A DNA stretch of 64,000 bases from positions 82,198 through 146,197 of the forward strand of contig CAYUSB010000020.1 of the NCBI GenBank assembly GCA_964447205.1, written 5' to 3'. Positions within the stretch are counted from its first letter, which is position 1. Each line of letters begins with the position of its first letter. Shown here piece by piece: positions 16,298-24,055 of this stretch. The notes under the pieces were generated by a model that saw only the letters and a program-made list of their open reading frames with translations, was not told the DNA's origin and did not search any database. The position numbers and the translations under genes are program-made. The stretch comes from JAEUKH01 sp964447205. Its GTDB lineage: Bacteria > Myxococcota_A > Polyangia > Polyangiales > Ga0077539.

Positions 16298-16897
16298 TCA
16301 CAGGGTCGTCAGCGAGAGCGTAAGGCCGAGCGGTGTCCCCGCGGCGCCCGGGGACATCGTCCAGCGGAAGCCCGCCCGCAGGGGCTCGTAGCGAACGACC
16401 TGCTGGGAACTCACGAGCCCGTACACGAGCATCGCGATGCCGGCGGCCTGGACGATGCCGGTGGCGATCAGCACTACCCCCGCGAGTTCGTCGAAGAGGC
16501 GCAGGCAGAGGGTCGCGCCGCACGGACGCGGGGAGGTGCCATCGAGCAACCCCCCGCCGACCACGAGCGGGCCCACCACGGGCAGGGCCAGGCTCCAGTC
16601 TCCCTCCGCAGCACCACCGACCGCCACCGGGAGGTACATTCCCAGGAGAGTCAACACGCCCCCGATGACGAAGGTAGTCCGTGGTTTTGTGCGGAGGACG
16701 TATCCCGGCGGGATGGAGCCCGGCGGGATGGAGCCGCTGCCCCACAACGCCTCCTGCCCGAGCACGGGGGGCGGGAGACCGCCGGGTGTCGGGGGCGTCG
16801 AAGCGGAAGGCTCCGCACGCTGTTGCGCCGCAGCGACCGAGGGCATCGCCGCGAGCACCAGCGCGAGGGTGACGCCATGGATGAGCAGGTGTCTCAT
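16298..16897 (-). CDS. Exported or membrane protein with several hydrophobic segments
   Basis: A 199-residue protein with a clear signal peptide (MRHLLIHGVTLALVLAAMPSVAAA), a Pro/Ser-rich linker (SGSIPPGSIPPGYVLRTKPR) and three hydrophobic segments (about 74-95, 100-120, 137-160), then a C-terminal beta-like tail. Likely an envelope protein; no family recognised. ATG 16897 was chosen because the signal peptide begins there, although the frame is open to 17290. A 24-bp palindromic site lies about 92 bp upstream. Confidence 0.75.
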   Translation of the reverse strand: MRHLLIHGVTLALVLAAMPSVAAAQQRAEPSASTPPTPGGLPPPVLGQEALWGSGSIPPGSIPPGYVLRTKPRTTFVIGGVLTLLGMYLPVAVGGAAEGDWSLALPVVGPLVVGGGLLDGTSPRPCGATLCLRLFDELAGVVLIATGIVQAAGIAMLVYGLVSSQQVVRYEPLRAGFRWTMSPGAAGTPLGLTLSLTTL

Positions 16898-16988
16898 GGA
16901 GCGCTTGGGCTGCAGCGCGCGTGCCGTCCCCGGCGGTCGACATCCGTACGCACCCGGTCCCGCGGAATCTGTGCGAGGTCTCTCTCGG

Positions 16989-17012
16989 CGAAGTGCACCC
17001 TGCTGCACTTCG
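16989..17012. promoter_or_regulatory. Palindromic operator-like site
   Basis: CGAAGTGCA (16989-16997), six spacer bases, then TGCACTTCG (17004-17012): a perfect 9-bp inverted repeat in the promoter region of the minus-strand gene starting at 16897. Size and symmetry fit a dimeric repressor site. The remainder of 16898-17146 holds no gene. Confidence 0.5.
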
Positions 17013-17146
17013 GACTGCGGCGTGTGCGCTCGGAGCGCAACGACCTGCGCTTCGCGATCTGCGGCGCGCGCCCGAGCGCCCGGCGCCCCGAGCGCCCCCG
17101 GGACGAGCCTTGACACCCGTCGCCGTCGCCACGCATCACCGAGCGA

Positions 17147-17293
17147 ATGAGCGTGACCGTCGAAGACCCGCCAGAGTTTCTGGGCACCGCACGCTTTGAA
17201 CTGCGGGGACGGCTGGGGGAAGGAGGCATGGGCGTGGTGTATCGCGCCCACGATCACTCCCGCGGGGCCCTCGTCGCGCTCAAGACCCACGAG
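17147..17293 (+). pseudogene. Truncated Ser/Thr protein kinase N-terminus
   Basis: ATG 17147 opens a Hanks-type kinase start: FELRGRLGEGGMGVVYRAHD (glycine-rich loop) and VALKTH (ATP-anchoring Lys). Similarity ends at once near 17293, with no HRD or DFG segments, although the frame happens to continue into the next gene. The kinase is a broken fragment, typical of decay among the abundant myxobacterial kinases. Confidence 0.7.
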
Positions 17294-17437
17294 GCGAACT
17301 GGGGGCGCTGGTGGGCTCCCGAGTACTCAACCCACATAACGCGCAGAGCGCGTCGGCGTCGGGGTCTCGACGACCAGGAGGCGTCCCGTCACGCCTTCCC
17401 AACCGCCAGTGCCCTCGCTCTGGGCCCGCAGACGCCT

Positions 17438-17472
17438 ACTCCGAATCCCAGCACGCAGTGCCCCCCTTGTGA
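17438..17472 (+). promoter_or_regulatory. Conserved upstream motif plus TTGTGA box
   Basis: ACTCCGAATCCCAGC (17438-17452), identical to 9674-9688, again 54 nt before a GTG start (17507) and 14 nt before a -35-like TTGTGA (17467-17472). A TACCGT -10 lies 18 nt further. Probably the promoter for the operon 17507-20715 and maybe beyond. Confidence 0.5.
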
Positions 17473-17506
17473 CCGGTCGCCCCCTCCGCGTACCGTACCC
17501 CCCGTG

Positions 17507-17914
17507 GTGACCCACGCCGACTCCGCCCAGTCCCTCCTCGACGCCGCGACCGCGACCCCCGACGACGACGACCTGCGGGTCCGCGCCGCCCGGGCCCTCG
17601 CAGCGGAGGGGCTCCACGCCGAGAGCGCCGCCCTCGTCGCCGCCCGGTGGCGCAACCTCACCGCCCACGACCCCCAACACCCCGGCTGTCTCTGTCGCCT
17701 CTGCCTCGCCGCAGCCCCCGGGGTGCTCACCCTCGACAACACCGGGTTCTCTCGGGAGTTTGCGGTCGCCGGGGGCAGGGCCCTGTGGTTCTGGTGGCCA
17801 GAGGGGATGGAGGGACGCAGGGCCCGGGCCCTGGCCGACGTGACCGGGCAGCTCGCGGCGCGGTTTGATGCCCCCTCCCACACGGGCGACGACCAGGACG
17901 AGGACGAGGCATGA
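17507..17914 (+). CDS. Small cysteine-containing protein upstream of the HEAT/AKR gene
   Basis: A 135-residue soluble protein. It begins with a helical, repeat-like half (SLLDAATATPDDDDLRVRAA), then a cysteine cluster HPGCLCRLCLAA (C-x-C-x2-C) that could hold zinc or an Fe-S cluster, and a WFWWPEG stretch. No family recognised. GTG 17507 is favoured because the shared promoter motif is then at exactly the same distance as at 9743; GTG 17504 is equivalent. Its stop overlaps the next ATG (ATGA), so it is probably made with the HEAT/AKR fusion. Confidence 0.75.
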   Translation: MTHADSAQSLLDAATATPDDDDLRVRAARALAAEGLHAESAALVAARWRNLTAHDPQHPGCLCRLCLAAAPGVLTLDNTGFSREFAVAGGRALWFWWPEGMEGRRARALADVTGQLAARFDAPSHTGDDQDEDEA

Positions 17915-20715
17915 AGCTCCCCCCCGACCCCCAGGCCGCCCTCACCGCCAGCACCCCCGCCCGGCGGTTTCGAGCCCTCGCGAAGCTGCCCGACTCCGCC
18001 CCCGCGGCCTACGCCGTACGCTCCCTCCTCGCGGGCGACCCGTCGGCCTCCGTCCGCGCCGCGGCCCTGGGCTGGCTCGCCCGGTCACGCCACGGGGACG
18101 TCGCCCGGGAGCGCATCGCCGAGGCCCTGGACGATCCCGACCCTGGGGTTCGGGCGGCTGCGGCCCGGGGCCTCGCGACCCGCAAGACCCACTCGGCCCT
18201 CCCCGACCTAATGCGCCGCAGTCAGTCCGACACCGTGTGGTGGGTGCGACGGGCCGCCCTGCTCGCCGCCGTGTGCCTCGACCCCGAGGCCGCGACCGAG
18301 GCGATGATCGGGGCGCTTGACGATCCTTTCTGGCGCGTACGCCAGGCCGCCCTCGCCGTGCTGCAAACCCTCGGGGCCGACGACCCTCCCCTGCGGGCCC
18401 GGTGCCTCGCCGACCCTCCCTCTCCCAGCGCCGCCGGACGGGCCGCCCGGGTCTGGCTCGCCGCACGTTGGGCCGGGTACGACCTCGATCTGCCCGCCCC
18501 CGACCCTGTCCCCGCCCCTCAGGGAGACCCCCGCCTCGACGACCCCGACCCCGCCGTGGTGGCCGCCCGGGCCGAGGCCCTCGATCCGTCCACGGTCGAG
18601 CCCGCGGTGTGGGGGATGTACCTCGGCGATCCGCACGACAGCCTGCGCAGGATCGCCGCCCGAAGGCTCCGGGCCGTGGGCGACCTGCGGGTCCTTGGGG
18701 CGGTGGTCCGGTGGCTTGACGACCCGCGGGTTCCGTATGGGTGGGAGGCTGCGGCGAGGGTGCTCCGGGGGCTCCCGCGGGCGCTCCTGGGGGCGGTGAT
18801 CGCGCAGGTGCTGGCGGGCGATCGACCGGCCGCCCTGGCCTGGGCCCTCGCCACGGCCCGGTCGCGTGGGATCGGACTCGACCCGGCTCAGCGGGCGACC
18901 CTGGGAGTGCACCCAGACCCTGCGGTGCGGGCCGCCACGGCGGGACCCTGCCGCGACGACGAGGACCTCCCTGCTCTCGCTGCCCTGGTGGACGACCCGT
19001 CGCCCGAGGTGATCCGGGCCGCGGTGGAGGCCCTCGTCGCAGGCGATCCACACCCCGCGGTGGAAGGGCTCCTCGGGCGGGCCCTCGGGCGCACCGACGA
19101 CCCCCGGACCCAGCGTCTCGTCGCCCGGTGGGCACTCGCCTACCATCACCGCGGCTGGCTCCAGACCCTCTCCGCGGCCGACGACCCCGAGGCCCGGGCC
19201 ACGGCCCTCCTCGGGCGCGTAAAGGCCAACGACCTGACCCCCGCCGAACGCGAGGCCGCCCTCGGCCACCCCGACCCCTGGGTGCGAGCGGCCGTGATCG
19301 ACCGGGCCCACGCCGCCGAGCGGTTGGTCCACGACCCCGACGTGGTGGTCCGTCGTGCGGCCTGGAATGGCCTTTACGCCCCCGGGGCCGACCTCCGGGC
19401 CCAGGCCGCCCGGGCGGGCGACCCCTGGCTGCGGGCCGCGGCGTGGCGGGGGGCCGATCTGTCCCAGCCCGGGATTCTGGGCGAGGCCCTGGCGGCCACG
19501 GGCGATCGTGCGGAGGCCGTACGACGGGCGGTGCGCGGGGCCCTGGAGGCCACCCCGGGGCTGCCCCAGAAGCTCGACGTCCTCCTCGCCACGGCCGACG
19601 ACCCGGAGGCGGTGATCCCGGCCCTGACGTGGCGGCTGCGCGGTCCCGACGCGGTCGCCCGTCTCGTGCGAGCCTGGGAGGACGCCCAGGACTCGGGGGC
19701 CGAGGCCGTGCAGCAGCATCTGGCCACGGTGGCCCTCACCCTCGACGACCCGCGGGCCGCCGCCATCGCCGCCCATCTTCGCGCGCCCGAGGCCCCTGCG
19801 GTCTCGGGGTCGCCGCGCACCCCCGTATCCCGACGGGCCCTCGGGACGCGCGGGATCACCCTGGCCCCGTGGATCCTCTCGGGGGCCCACGAGCTACCCC
19901 CGCCCGTCCTCGAAACCGCCTGGAACGCCGGGGTCGACACCTTCTTCTGGGAGCCCGGATACCGCTCCCTGCGCCTGTGGCTCGCACGAAAGGGAGACCG
20001 GGCCCAGGTGGTCACGGGGTCGTACGAGGCCTCGCCCCGGGCCCTGCGTCGGGACGTCGAGCGGGCCCTGCGGGCCCTCGGGCGCGAGCGCCTGGAGGTG
20101 TTCTTGCTGTTCTGGGTGCGGTCGGGGGCGAGGCTGTCGGACGAGGCCCTGGGGTGTCTTCAAGACCTGCAACACGAGGGAAAACTCGGGGCCGTGGGCG
20201 TCTCCACCCACCACCGTGCGCTCGCCGCCGAGGCCCTCGCCGCCCAACCCTGGGACGTCGTGATGCTGCGCCACTCGGCCGCCCACCCCGCCGCCGAGAC
20301 CGAGGTCTTCCCCGTGGCCCGGGCCCGGGGCCGCGGGGTCCTGGCCTTCAGCGCGATGTCGTACGGACGCCTCGTGCGCCCCGTCCCGGGAGCCCCGACC
20401 GTGGGGCCCCTGCCCACCGCCGCAGACTGCTACCGCTTCGCCCTCGCCGACCCCGCGGTGGCCGGCTGCGTCGCGGCCCCACGCACCGTCAAGGAGCTTG
20501 TCGATGGCCTCCAGGCCCTGCACCGCCCCGCCCTCGACCCCGCGGCCGAGGCAGGGCTCCGGGCCCACGGGGGCCGGGTGCGGGCCATGTCCCGGGCCTT
20601 CAACGCCTTCGTGCGGATGCCCCAGGCGGGCGGCCTCGCCGTCGAGGACTCCCGGGCCGTGGCCGAGGCCCTGCTCGACGCCTCCGCGGCGACCCCGTGG
20701 TCTCGGGCGGGCTGA
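17911..20715 (+). CDS. HEAT-repeat protein fused to aldo/keto-reductase-like domain
   Basis: A 934-residue protein. Residues about 1-640 are HEAT-like helical repeats, with recurrent DDPDPGVRAAAARGL-type turns. Residues about 650-920 resemble an aldo/keto reductase barrel (NAGVDTFFWEPGYRS, LGRERLEVFLLFWV, KLGAVGVSTH, VLAFSAMSYGRL). By eye the tetrad Asp-Tyr-Lys-His is mostly lost: W replaces Asp before the retained Tyr (FFWEPGY), the TK strand reads VVTGS, and the His position is Phe (LLFWV). It may be a binding pseudoenzyme. It overlaps the small Cys protein by 4 nt and ends 59 bp before a retron, whose reverse transcriptase also has HEAT-like repeats. Confidence 0.85.
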   Translation: MKLPPDPQAALTASTPARRFRALAKLPDSAPAAYAVRSLLAGDPSASVRAAALGWLARSRHGDVARERIAEALDDPDPGVRAAAARGLATRKTHSALPDLMRRSQSDTVWWVRRAALLAAVCLDPEAATEAMIGALDDPFWRVRQAALAVLQTLGADDPPLRARCLADPPSPSAAGRAARVWLAARWAGYDLDLPAPDPVPAPQGDPRLDDPDPAVVAARAEALDPSTVEPAVWGMYLGDPHDSLRRIAARRLRAVGDLRVLGAVVRWLDDPRVPYGWEAAARVLRGLPRALLGAVIAQVLAGDRPAALAWALATARSRGIGLDPAQRATLGVHPDPAVRAATAGPCRDDEDLPALAALVDDPSPEVIRAAVEALVAGDPHPAVEGLLGRALGRTDDPRTQRLVARWALAYHHRGWLQTLSAADDPEARATALLGRVKANDLTPAEREAALGHPDPWVRAAVIDRAHAAERLVHDPDVVVRRAAWNGLYAPGADLRAQAARAGDPWLRAAAWRGADLSQPGILGEALAATGDRAEAVRRAVRGALEATPGLPQKLDVLLATADDPEAVIPALTWRLRGPDAVARLVRAWEDAQDSGAEAVQQHLATVALTLDDPRAAAIAAHLRAPEAPAVSGSPRTPVSRRALGTRGITLAPWILSGAHELPPPVLETAWNAGVDTFFWEPGYRSLRLWLARKGDRAQVVTGSYEASPRALRRDVERALRALGRERLEVFLLFWVRSGARLSDEALGCLQDLQHEGKLGAVGVSTHHRALAAEALAAQPWDVVMLRHSAAHPAAETEVFPVARARGRGVLAFSAMSYGRLVRPVPGAPTVGPLPTAADCYRFALADPAVAGCVAAPRTVKELVDGLQALHRPALDPAAEAGLRAHGGRVRAMSRAFNAFVRMPQAGGLAVEDSRAVAEALLDASAATPWSRAG

Positions 20716-20774
20716 GCGACGATGAGACCTTGCGGGCAGAGGATGATTCTGGGAGTCTCGGCGGGTCTCGGGTC

Positions 20775-20940
20775 GGGCGGTGGCAGGCCGTGTGGGCCTA
20801 GCGATCCGTCTGCGATGTTCCGTCGTGGCTGTGTGTACCTGTACATTCGAGGAGCAAGTGCGCCGAGGCCGCTCGGCGTGCGGTCCTTCCTCGGCGACTT
20901 GTGTGCCTGGAAAGTAAGTCAACGGCCCTGACCATCGCCC
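20775..20940 (+). ncRNA. Candidate retron msr-msd RNA
   Basis: Directly upstream of the reverse transcriptase. a1 (20775-20791, GGGCGGTGGCAGGCCGT) pairs with a2 (20922-20940) over 17 bp with two single-base bulges and one G-U. Just inside a1 is CCTAGCGATCC, whose G20801 sits in the TAGC context seen at the branching guanosine of retrons such as Ec86. The 3' part has a long hairpin, CAAGT-G-CGCCGAGG (20855-20868) with CCTCGGCGACTTG (20889-20901), a plausible msDNA stem. This predicts a short msDNA, roughly 65-75 nt. a2 ends 34 nt before the RT start. Confidence 0.65.
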
Positions 20941-20974
20941 GACGCGGGCCTTCCACTTCGCGGGTGCCCTCTCA

Positions 20975-22456
20975 GTGAATCTCCCCGCCCTCCTCGTGCA
21001 GCTCCGCGGGCTCGTGCAGGCCCCTGACACGCGCCCCGCCCAGCTCGTGCGTCTGCTCTCCGCGGGAGAGGGCCTGGCCGAGTTCGAGGTGGCCCGTCAC
21101 TACGTGGCCGCCCACTTCGGCGACCGCCTGCGCGCGTGGGCCTGCGACCCCGACCCGCGGGTCCGGGCCCGCGCCATGGAGCTCGTGCGCTTCGGGCTCC
21201 CGGTGGCCGAGAGCCCCGCGGTCCTGCGTCGTCGGGCCCAGGACCCCGCCCCGATGGTGCGGGCCCGGGTGGCCTCCCTCGTGCGGCGTATGTCGTTGTC
21301 CGAGGTGGCCCTGCCCGCCCGACCGCGTCGGGCCTCTCGACGCGTGCAGGCCCCCGCGGCCCCGGTGTGGGGCGTCGAGGGCTGGCGTTACGGCCTCGAC
21401 CGAGCCCGCCGGGAGGCGCCCAAGAAGCCGCCGAAGGGGGCGGTTCCGGCGGCGGTGCGGGCGGCCCTGAAGTCGATGGAGGCCCTGTGCGCGGCCCTCG
21501 GCCTCGACGACCCCGCGGCCCTGCAGCGGTGGCGTCGCCCGGGCACGGGCCCTGGTGCCCCCTACCTGCGCTTCACCGTGCCCAAACGTACGGGCGGCAC
21601 GCGCGCCATCACCGCCCCCATCGCGGCCCTCAAGCGGGTCCAGCGGGCCATCTACACGAAGCTCCTGGCCCCGCTCGCGCCCCATCCCGCGGCCCACGGG
21701 TTCGTCCCGGGGCGCTCGGTGGCCACCAACGCCGCGGTCCACGTCGGGGCCGCCCGGCTCCTCAAGGTCGACCTCGCCGACTTCTTCCCGACGGTGCACT
21801 ACCGCCGGGTCGAGGGGTTCTTCGTGTCCCTCGGGGCCGCCCCCGCGGTGGCCCAGACCCTGGCGGGCCTCACCACCTTTCGCCCGCGGATGGCCGACGG
21901 CTACGTGGTGACCCCCGGCGAGATGCCCCAGGGGGCCCCCACCTCGCCCGCCCTGGCCAACCTCGTGTGCCGCCGCCTCGACGCCCGGCTCACCGGCCTC
22001 GCGGCCCGCCTCGGGGCCCGGTACACCCGCTACGCCGACGACCTCACCTTCTCGTGGCCCCCGGGGGCCCCACTGCCCGCCATGGGGCGGACCACCTGGT
22101 GGATCGACCAGATCTGTCAGCAGGAGGGCTTCGCGGTCAATCCCCACAAGACCCGGGTGGTGCGCCGTTCGGGGCGGATGATGGTGACCGGGGTGGTGGT
22201 CAACGACACGGCCTCGGTGCCCCGGGCCACCCGGCGGCGGCTCCGGGCCATGCTGCACGACGCCGGACGGGTGGGGGTCGCGGGGGCGGCCCGGGGACGG
22301 CCTGATTTCGTGGCACAACTGTTGGGGCAGGCGAGTTGGGTTCACGCGGTGCAGCCTCGCCTCGGGGCGCGGATGCTCGCGGCGGCCCGGGCGGTCCGGG
22401 GGGCGACGGAGGCCCCGCCCGAAGCCTCGCCCGCGGCCTCGGAGGAGGCAGAGTGA
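20975..22456 (+). CDS. Retron-type reverse transcriptase with HEAT-like N-terminal extension
   Basis: A 493-residue enzyme that would make branched msDNA from the RNA encoded just upstream. RT blocks: HGFVPGRSVATNA (241-253), VDLADFFPTV (265-274, catalytic D266), MPQGAPTSPALAN (317-329), YADD (353-356), GFAVNPHKTRV, and the retron-typical VTG (404-406) in MMVTGVVVND. Residues about 40-110 form two HEAT-like units (DPDPRVRARAMELV, DPAPMVRARVASLV). Characterised myxobacterial retron enzymes such as Mx162 also have long N-terminal extensions. GTG 20975 has no clear ribosome site. The stop overlaps the next gene (GTGA). Confidence 0.92.
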   Translation: MNLPALLVQLRGLVQAPDTRPAQLVRLLSAGEGLAEFEVARHYVAAHFGDRLRAWACDPDPRVRARAMELVRFGLPVAESPAVLRRRAQDPAPMVRARVASLVRRMSLSEVALPARPRRASRRVQAPAAPVWGVEGWRYGLDRARREAPKKPPKGAVPAAVRAALKSMEALCAALGLDDPAALQRWRRPGTGPGAPYLRFTVPKRTGGTRAITAPIAALKRVQRAIYTKLLAPLAPHPAAHGFVPGRSVATNAAVHVGAARLLKVDLADFFPTVHYRRVEGFFVSLGAAPAVAQTLAGLTTFRPRMADGYVVTPGEMPQGAPTSPALANLVCRRLDARLTGLAARLGARYTRYADDLTFSWPPGAPLPAMGRTTWWIDQICQQEGFAVNPHKTRVVRRSGRMMVTGVVVNDTASVPRATRRRLRAMLHDAGRVGVAGAARGRPDFVAQLLGQASWVHAVQPRLGARMLAAARAVRGATEAPPEASPAASEEAE

Positions 22457-23430
22457 GCGCGGTCGAACCCACCCTGGCGGCGGTCCTGGAGCGCCCCGAC
22501 GACCTGCTCGCCCGGCTCCTGCACGCGGAGGTGTTGGAGGCCCGGGGCGATCCGCGGGGCGAGCTGATCCGGGTGCAGTGCGCCCTGGCGTCGGAGACCG
22601 GGCGCAGCGCGCGGATCGGGCTGCGGCAGCGCGAGACGGCCCTTCTGCGGGCCCACGGGCGGCGGTGGCTGGCCCCGGTGCGGGCCATGCGGGGCAAAGG
22701 GGAGCTGCGCCGGGGGTTCATCGAGAAGGTGACCGTGCCCCTGTGGAAGGGCCTGCCGCCCGGTCTGGCCGCTCTGTTCGCCCAGGAGCCCGTGCGCGAT
22801 GTCGACCTCGGGTACAGCCAGAAGAACGAACCCATCCTGGAGTTCTTCGCGATGGGCCTCCTGGGGCGGCTGACCCACCTGCGGATGGCAGCCTCCGAGG
22901 CCCTGGTGGCCCGGCTCGCAGAGGCCGAGGGGGCCGAGGGCCTGCGTTACCTCGGGCTGCGCGGCTACGCCCTGAAGGACACGGGTCTCGGGCTCCTGGC
23001 CACTGCCCCGCGGCTGGCCGGGCTGGAGGAGCTGTGCGTGGGCGGGGTCACCGACGCGGGCCTGGCGACCTTGTGCTCCGGGGGGCGGCGGTGGCGCTCG
23101 TTGTACCTGTCGAGCTCGAAGATCCGCGGGGCGGGCCTCCAGACCCTGGTGGCGTCCCCGGCGATGGAGGGCCTCCGGGTGCTGTGCCTCAACCGCTGCG
23201 AAGGGGTCGACGACGACGGGCTGATGGCCCTCGCGGCCTCTCCGGCCTCGGCGTCCCTGACCATCCTGGAGCTCGAACGTACGGGCCTCACGGCGAAGGG
23301 AGCCCGGGCCCTCGTGCAGTCGCCCTACCTGGCCGGCCTCACTCGCCTGCGGGTGCGCGACACGGGGGCGGCCAAGGGGGCGACCCTCGTGGCCCTGCGG
23401 GCGCGGTGGCCGCGGGCGGTGATCGTGTAG
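22453..23430 (+). CDS. TIGR02996/leucine-rich-repeat protein coupled to the retron RT
   Basis: A 325-residue protein. Residues about 5-45 (ERPDDLLARLLHAEVLEARG then DPRGELIRVQ) match the 'repeat-companion' domain TIGR02996 common in myxobacteria and planctomycetes. Residues about 120-320 are ribonuclease-inhibitor-type leucine-rich repeats (LRYLGLRGYALKDTGLGLLA, VLCLNRCEGVDDDGLMALA, LTILELERTGLTAKGARAL). No enzyme motif is seen. GTG 22453 overlaps the RT stop by 4 nt, so it is translated with the RT. By analogy with retron defence systems, in which RT, msDNA and a third protein act together, it is the candidate partner or sensor. This role is inference. Confidence 0.85.
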   Translation: MSAVEPTLAAVLERPDDLLARLLHAEVLEARGDPRGELIRVQCALASETGRSARIGLRQRETALLRAHGRRWLAPVRAMRGKGELRRGFIEKVTVPLWKGLPPGLAALFAQEPVRDVDLGYSQKNEPILEFFAMGLLGRLTHLRMAASEALVARLAEAEGAEGLRYLGLRGYALKDTGLGLLATAPRLAGLEELCVGGVTDAGLATLCSGGRRWRSLYLSSSKIRGAGLQTLVASPAMEGLRVLCLNRCEGVDDDGLMALAASPASASLTILELERTGLTAKGARALVQSPYLAGLTRLRVRDTGAAKGATLVALRARWPRAVIV

Positions 23431-23485
23431 GGGCGGGGACGGGCACTCCTTGACGCGCGGGCGCGCCAGGGGCCTACACTCGGCC

Positions 23486-24055
23486 ATGGCGACGGCCCTG
23501 CGACGTAGGATCCTCGCCCTCGGAGGGGCCCTCAGCCTCGCCGCCCTCGGCCCCGCGGGGTGGGCTCATGGGCTGGAGGCCAACCGCGTCGAGCTCGTGC
23601 TCCACGGAGACACGGTGGAGGCGGTGGCGACGCCTCCCGTGAGCTTCGTGGCGAGCGCCGACACCAACGGCGACGGGTTGTTGAGCCGGGCCGAGGTGGC
23701 CGCCCGCCGGGATGAGCTCCGACGGACCCTGGTGGCCGCCCTGGGGCTGACCGACCCGGAGGGGCGCGGGGGGAGCCTCGTGCGGGCGGACGTGTCGGTT
23801 CCGCGGAGCGCGGACGGGGCCGCGGGGGGGGAGTACCTGCGGGTGACGGTGCGCTGGCGATGGCCCGCTCCGTTGCGGGCGCTGCGGGTCCGCTGTGATT
23901 TTGTGCGGGAGCACCCGGTGACGCTCTATGCCACCCGCGCCGAGACCTCGGCCGAGGGCAGGCTCACCCTCGTGGGGGCTCCCGAGCAGGCGGTGCTTTC
24001 TTCGCGCGGGGCCTCCGTCACGGTGCTCCGGGTGTCGGGTGGAGGTTTGCGATGA
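23486..24055 (+). CDS. Exported EF-hand-containing protein
   Basis: A 189-residue protein with a signal peptide (about 1-28, ending GWAHG) and one EF-hand loop DTNGDGLLSRAE (59-70) suited to binding Ca2+. The rest is beta-rich. Similar exported regions precede HupE/UreJ-like membrane proteins, but none follows here. ATG 23486 is chosen because the signal peptide starts there. The stop overlaps the next ATG (ATGA), indicating joint expression with the YHYH lipoprotein. Confidence 0.75.
   Translation: MATALRRRILALGGALSLAALGPAGWAHGLEANRVELVLHGDTVEAVATPPVSFVASADTNGDGLLSRAEVAARRDELRRTLVAALGLTDPEGRGGSLVRADVSVPRSADGAAGGEYLRVTVRWRWPAPLRALRVRCDFVREHPVTLYATRAETSAEGRLTLVGAPEQAVLSSRGASVTVLRVSGGGLR

Noticed and set aside
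17300..17425. GGGCGCTGGTGG / CCGCCAGTGCCC imperfect inverted repeat as a third cruciform copy
   Set aside because: Arms are short with mismatches, and the core lacks the GGGCATnnAGCCC block, so relation to copies A and B is not supported.
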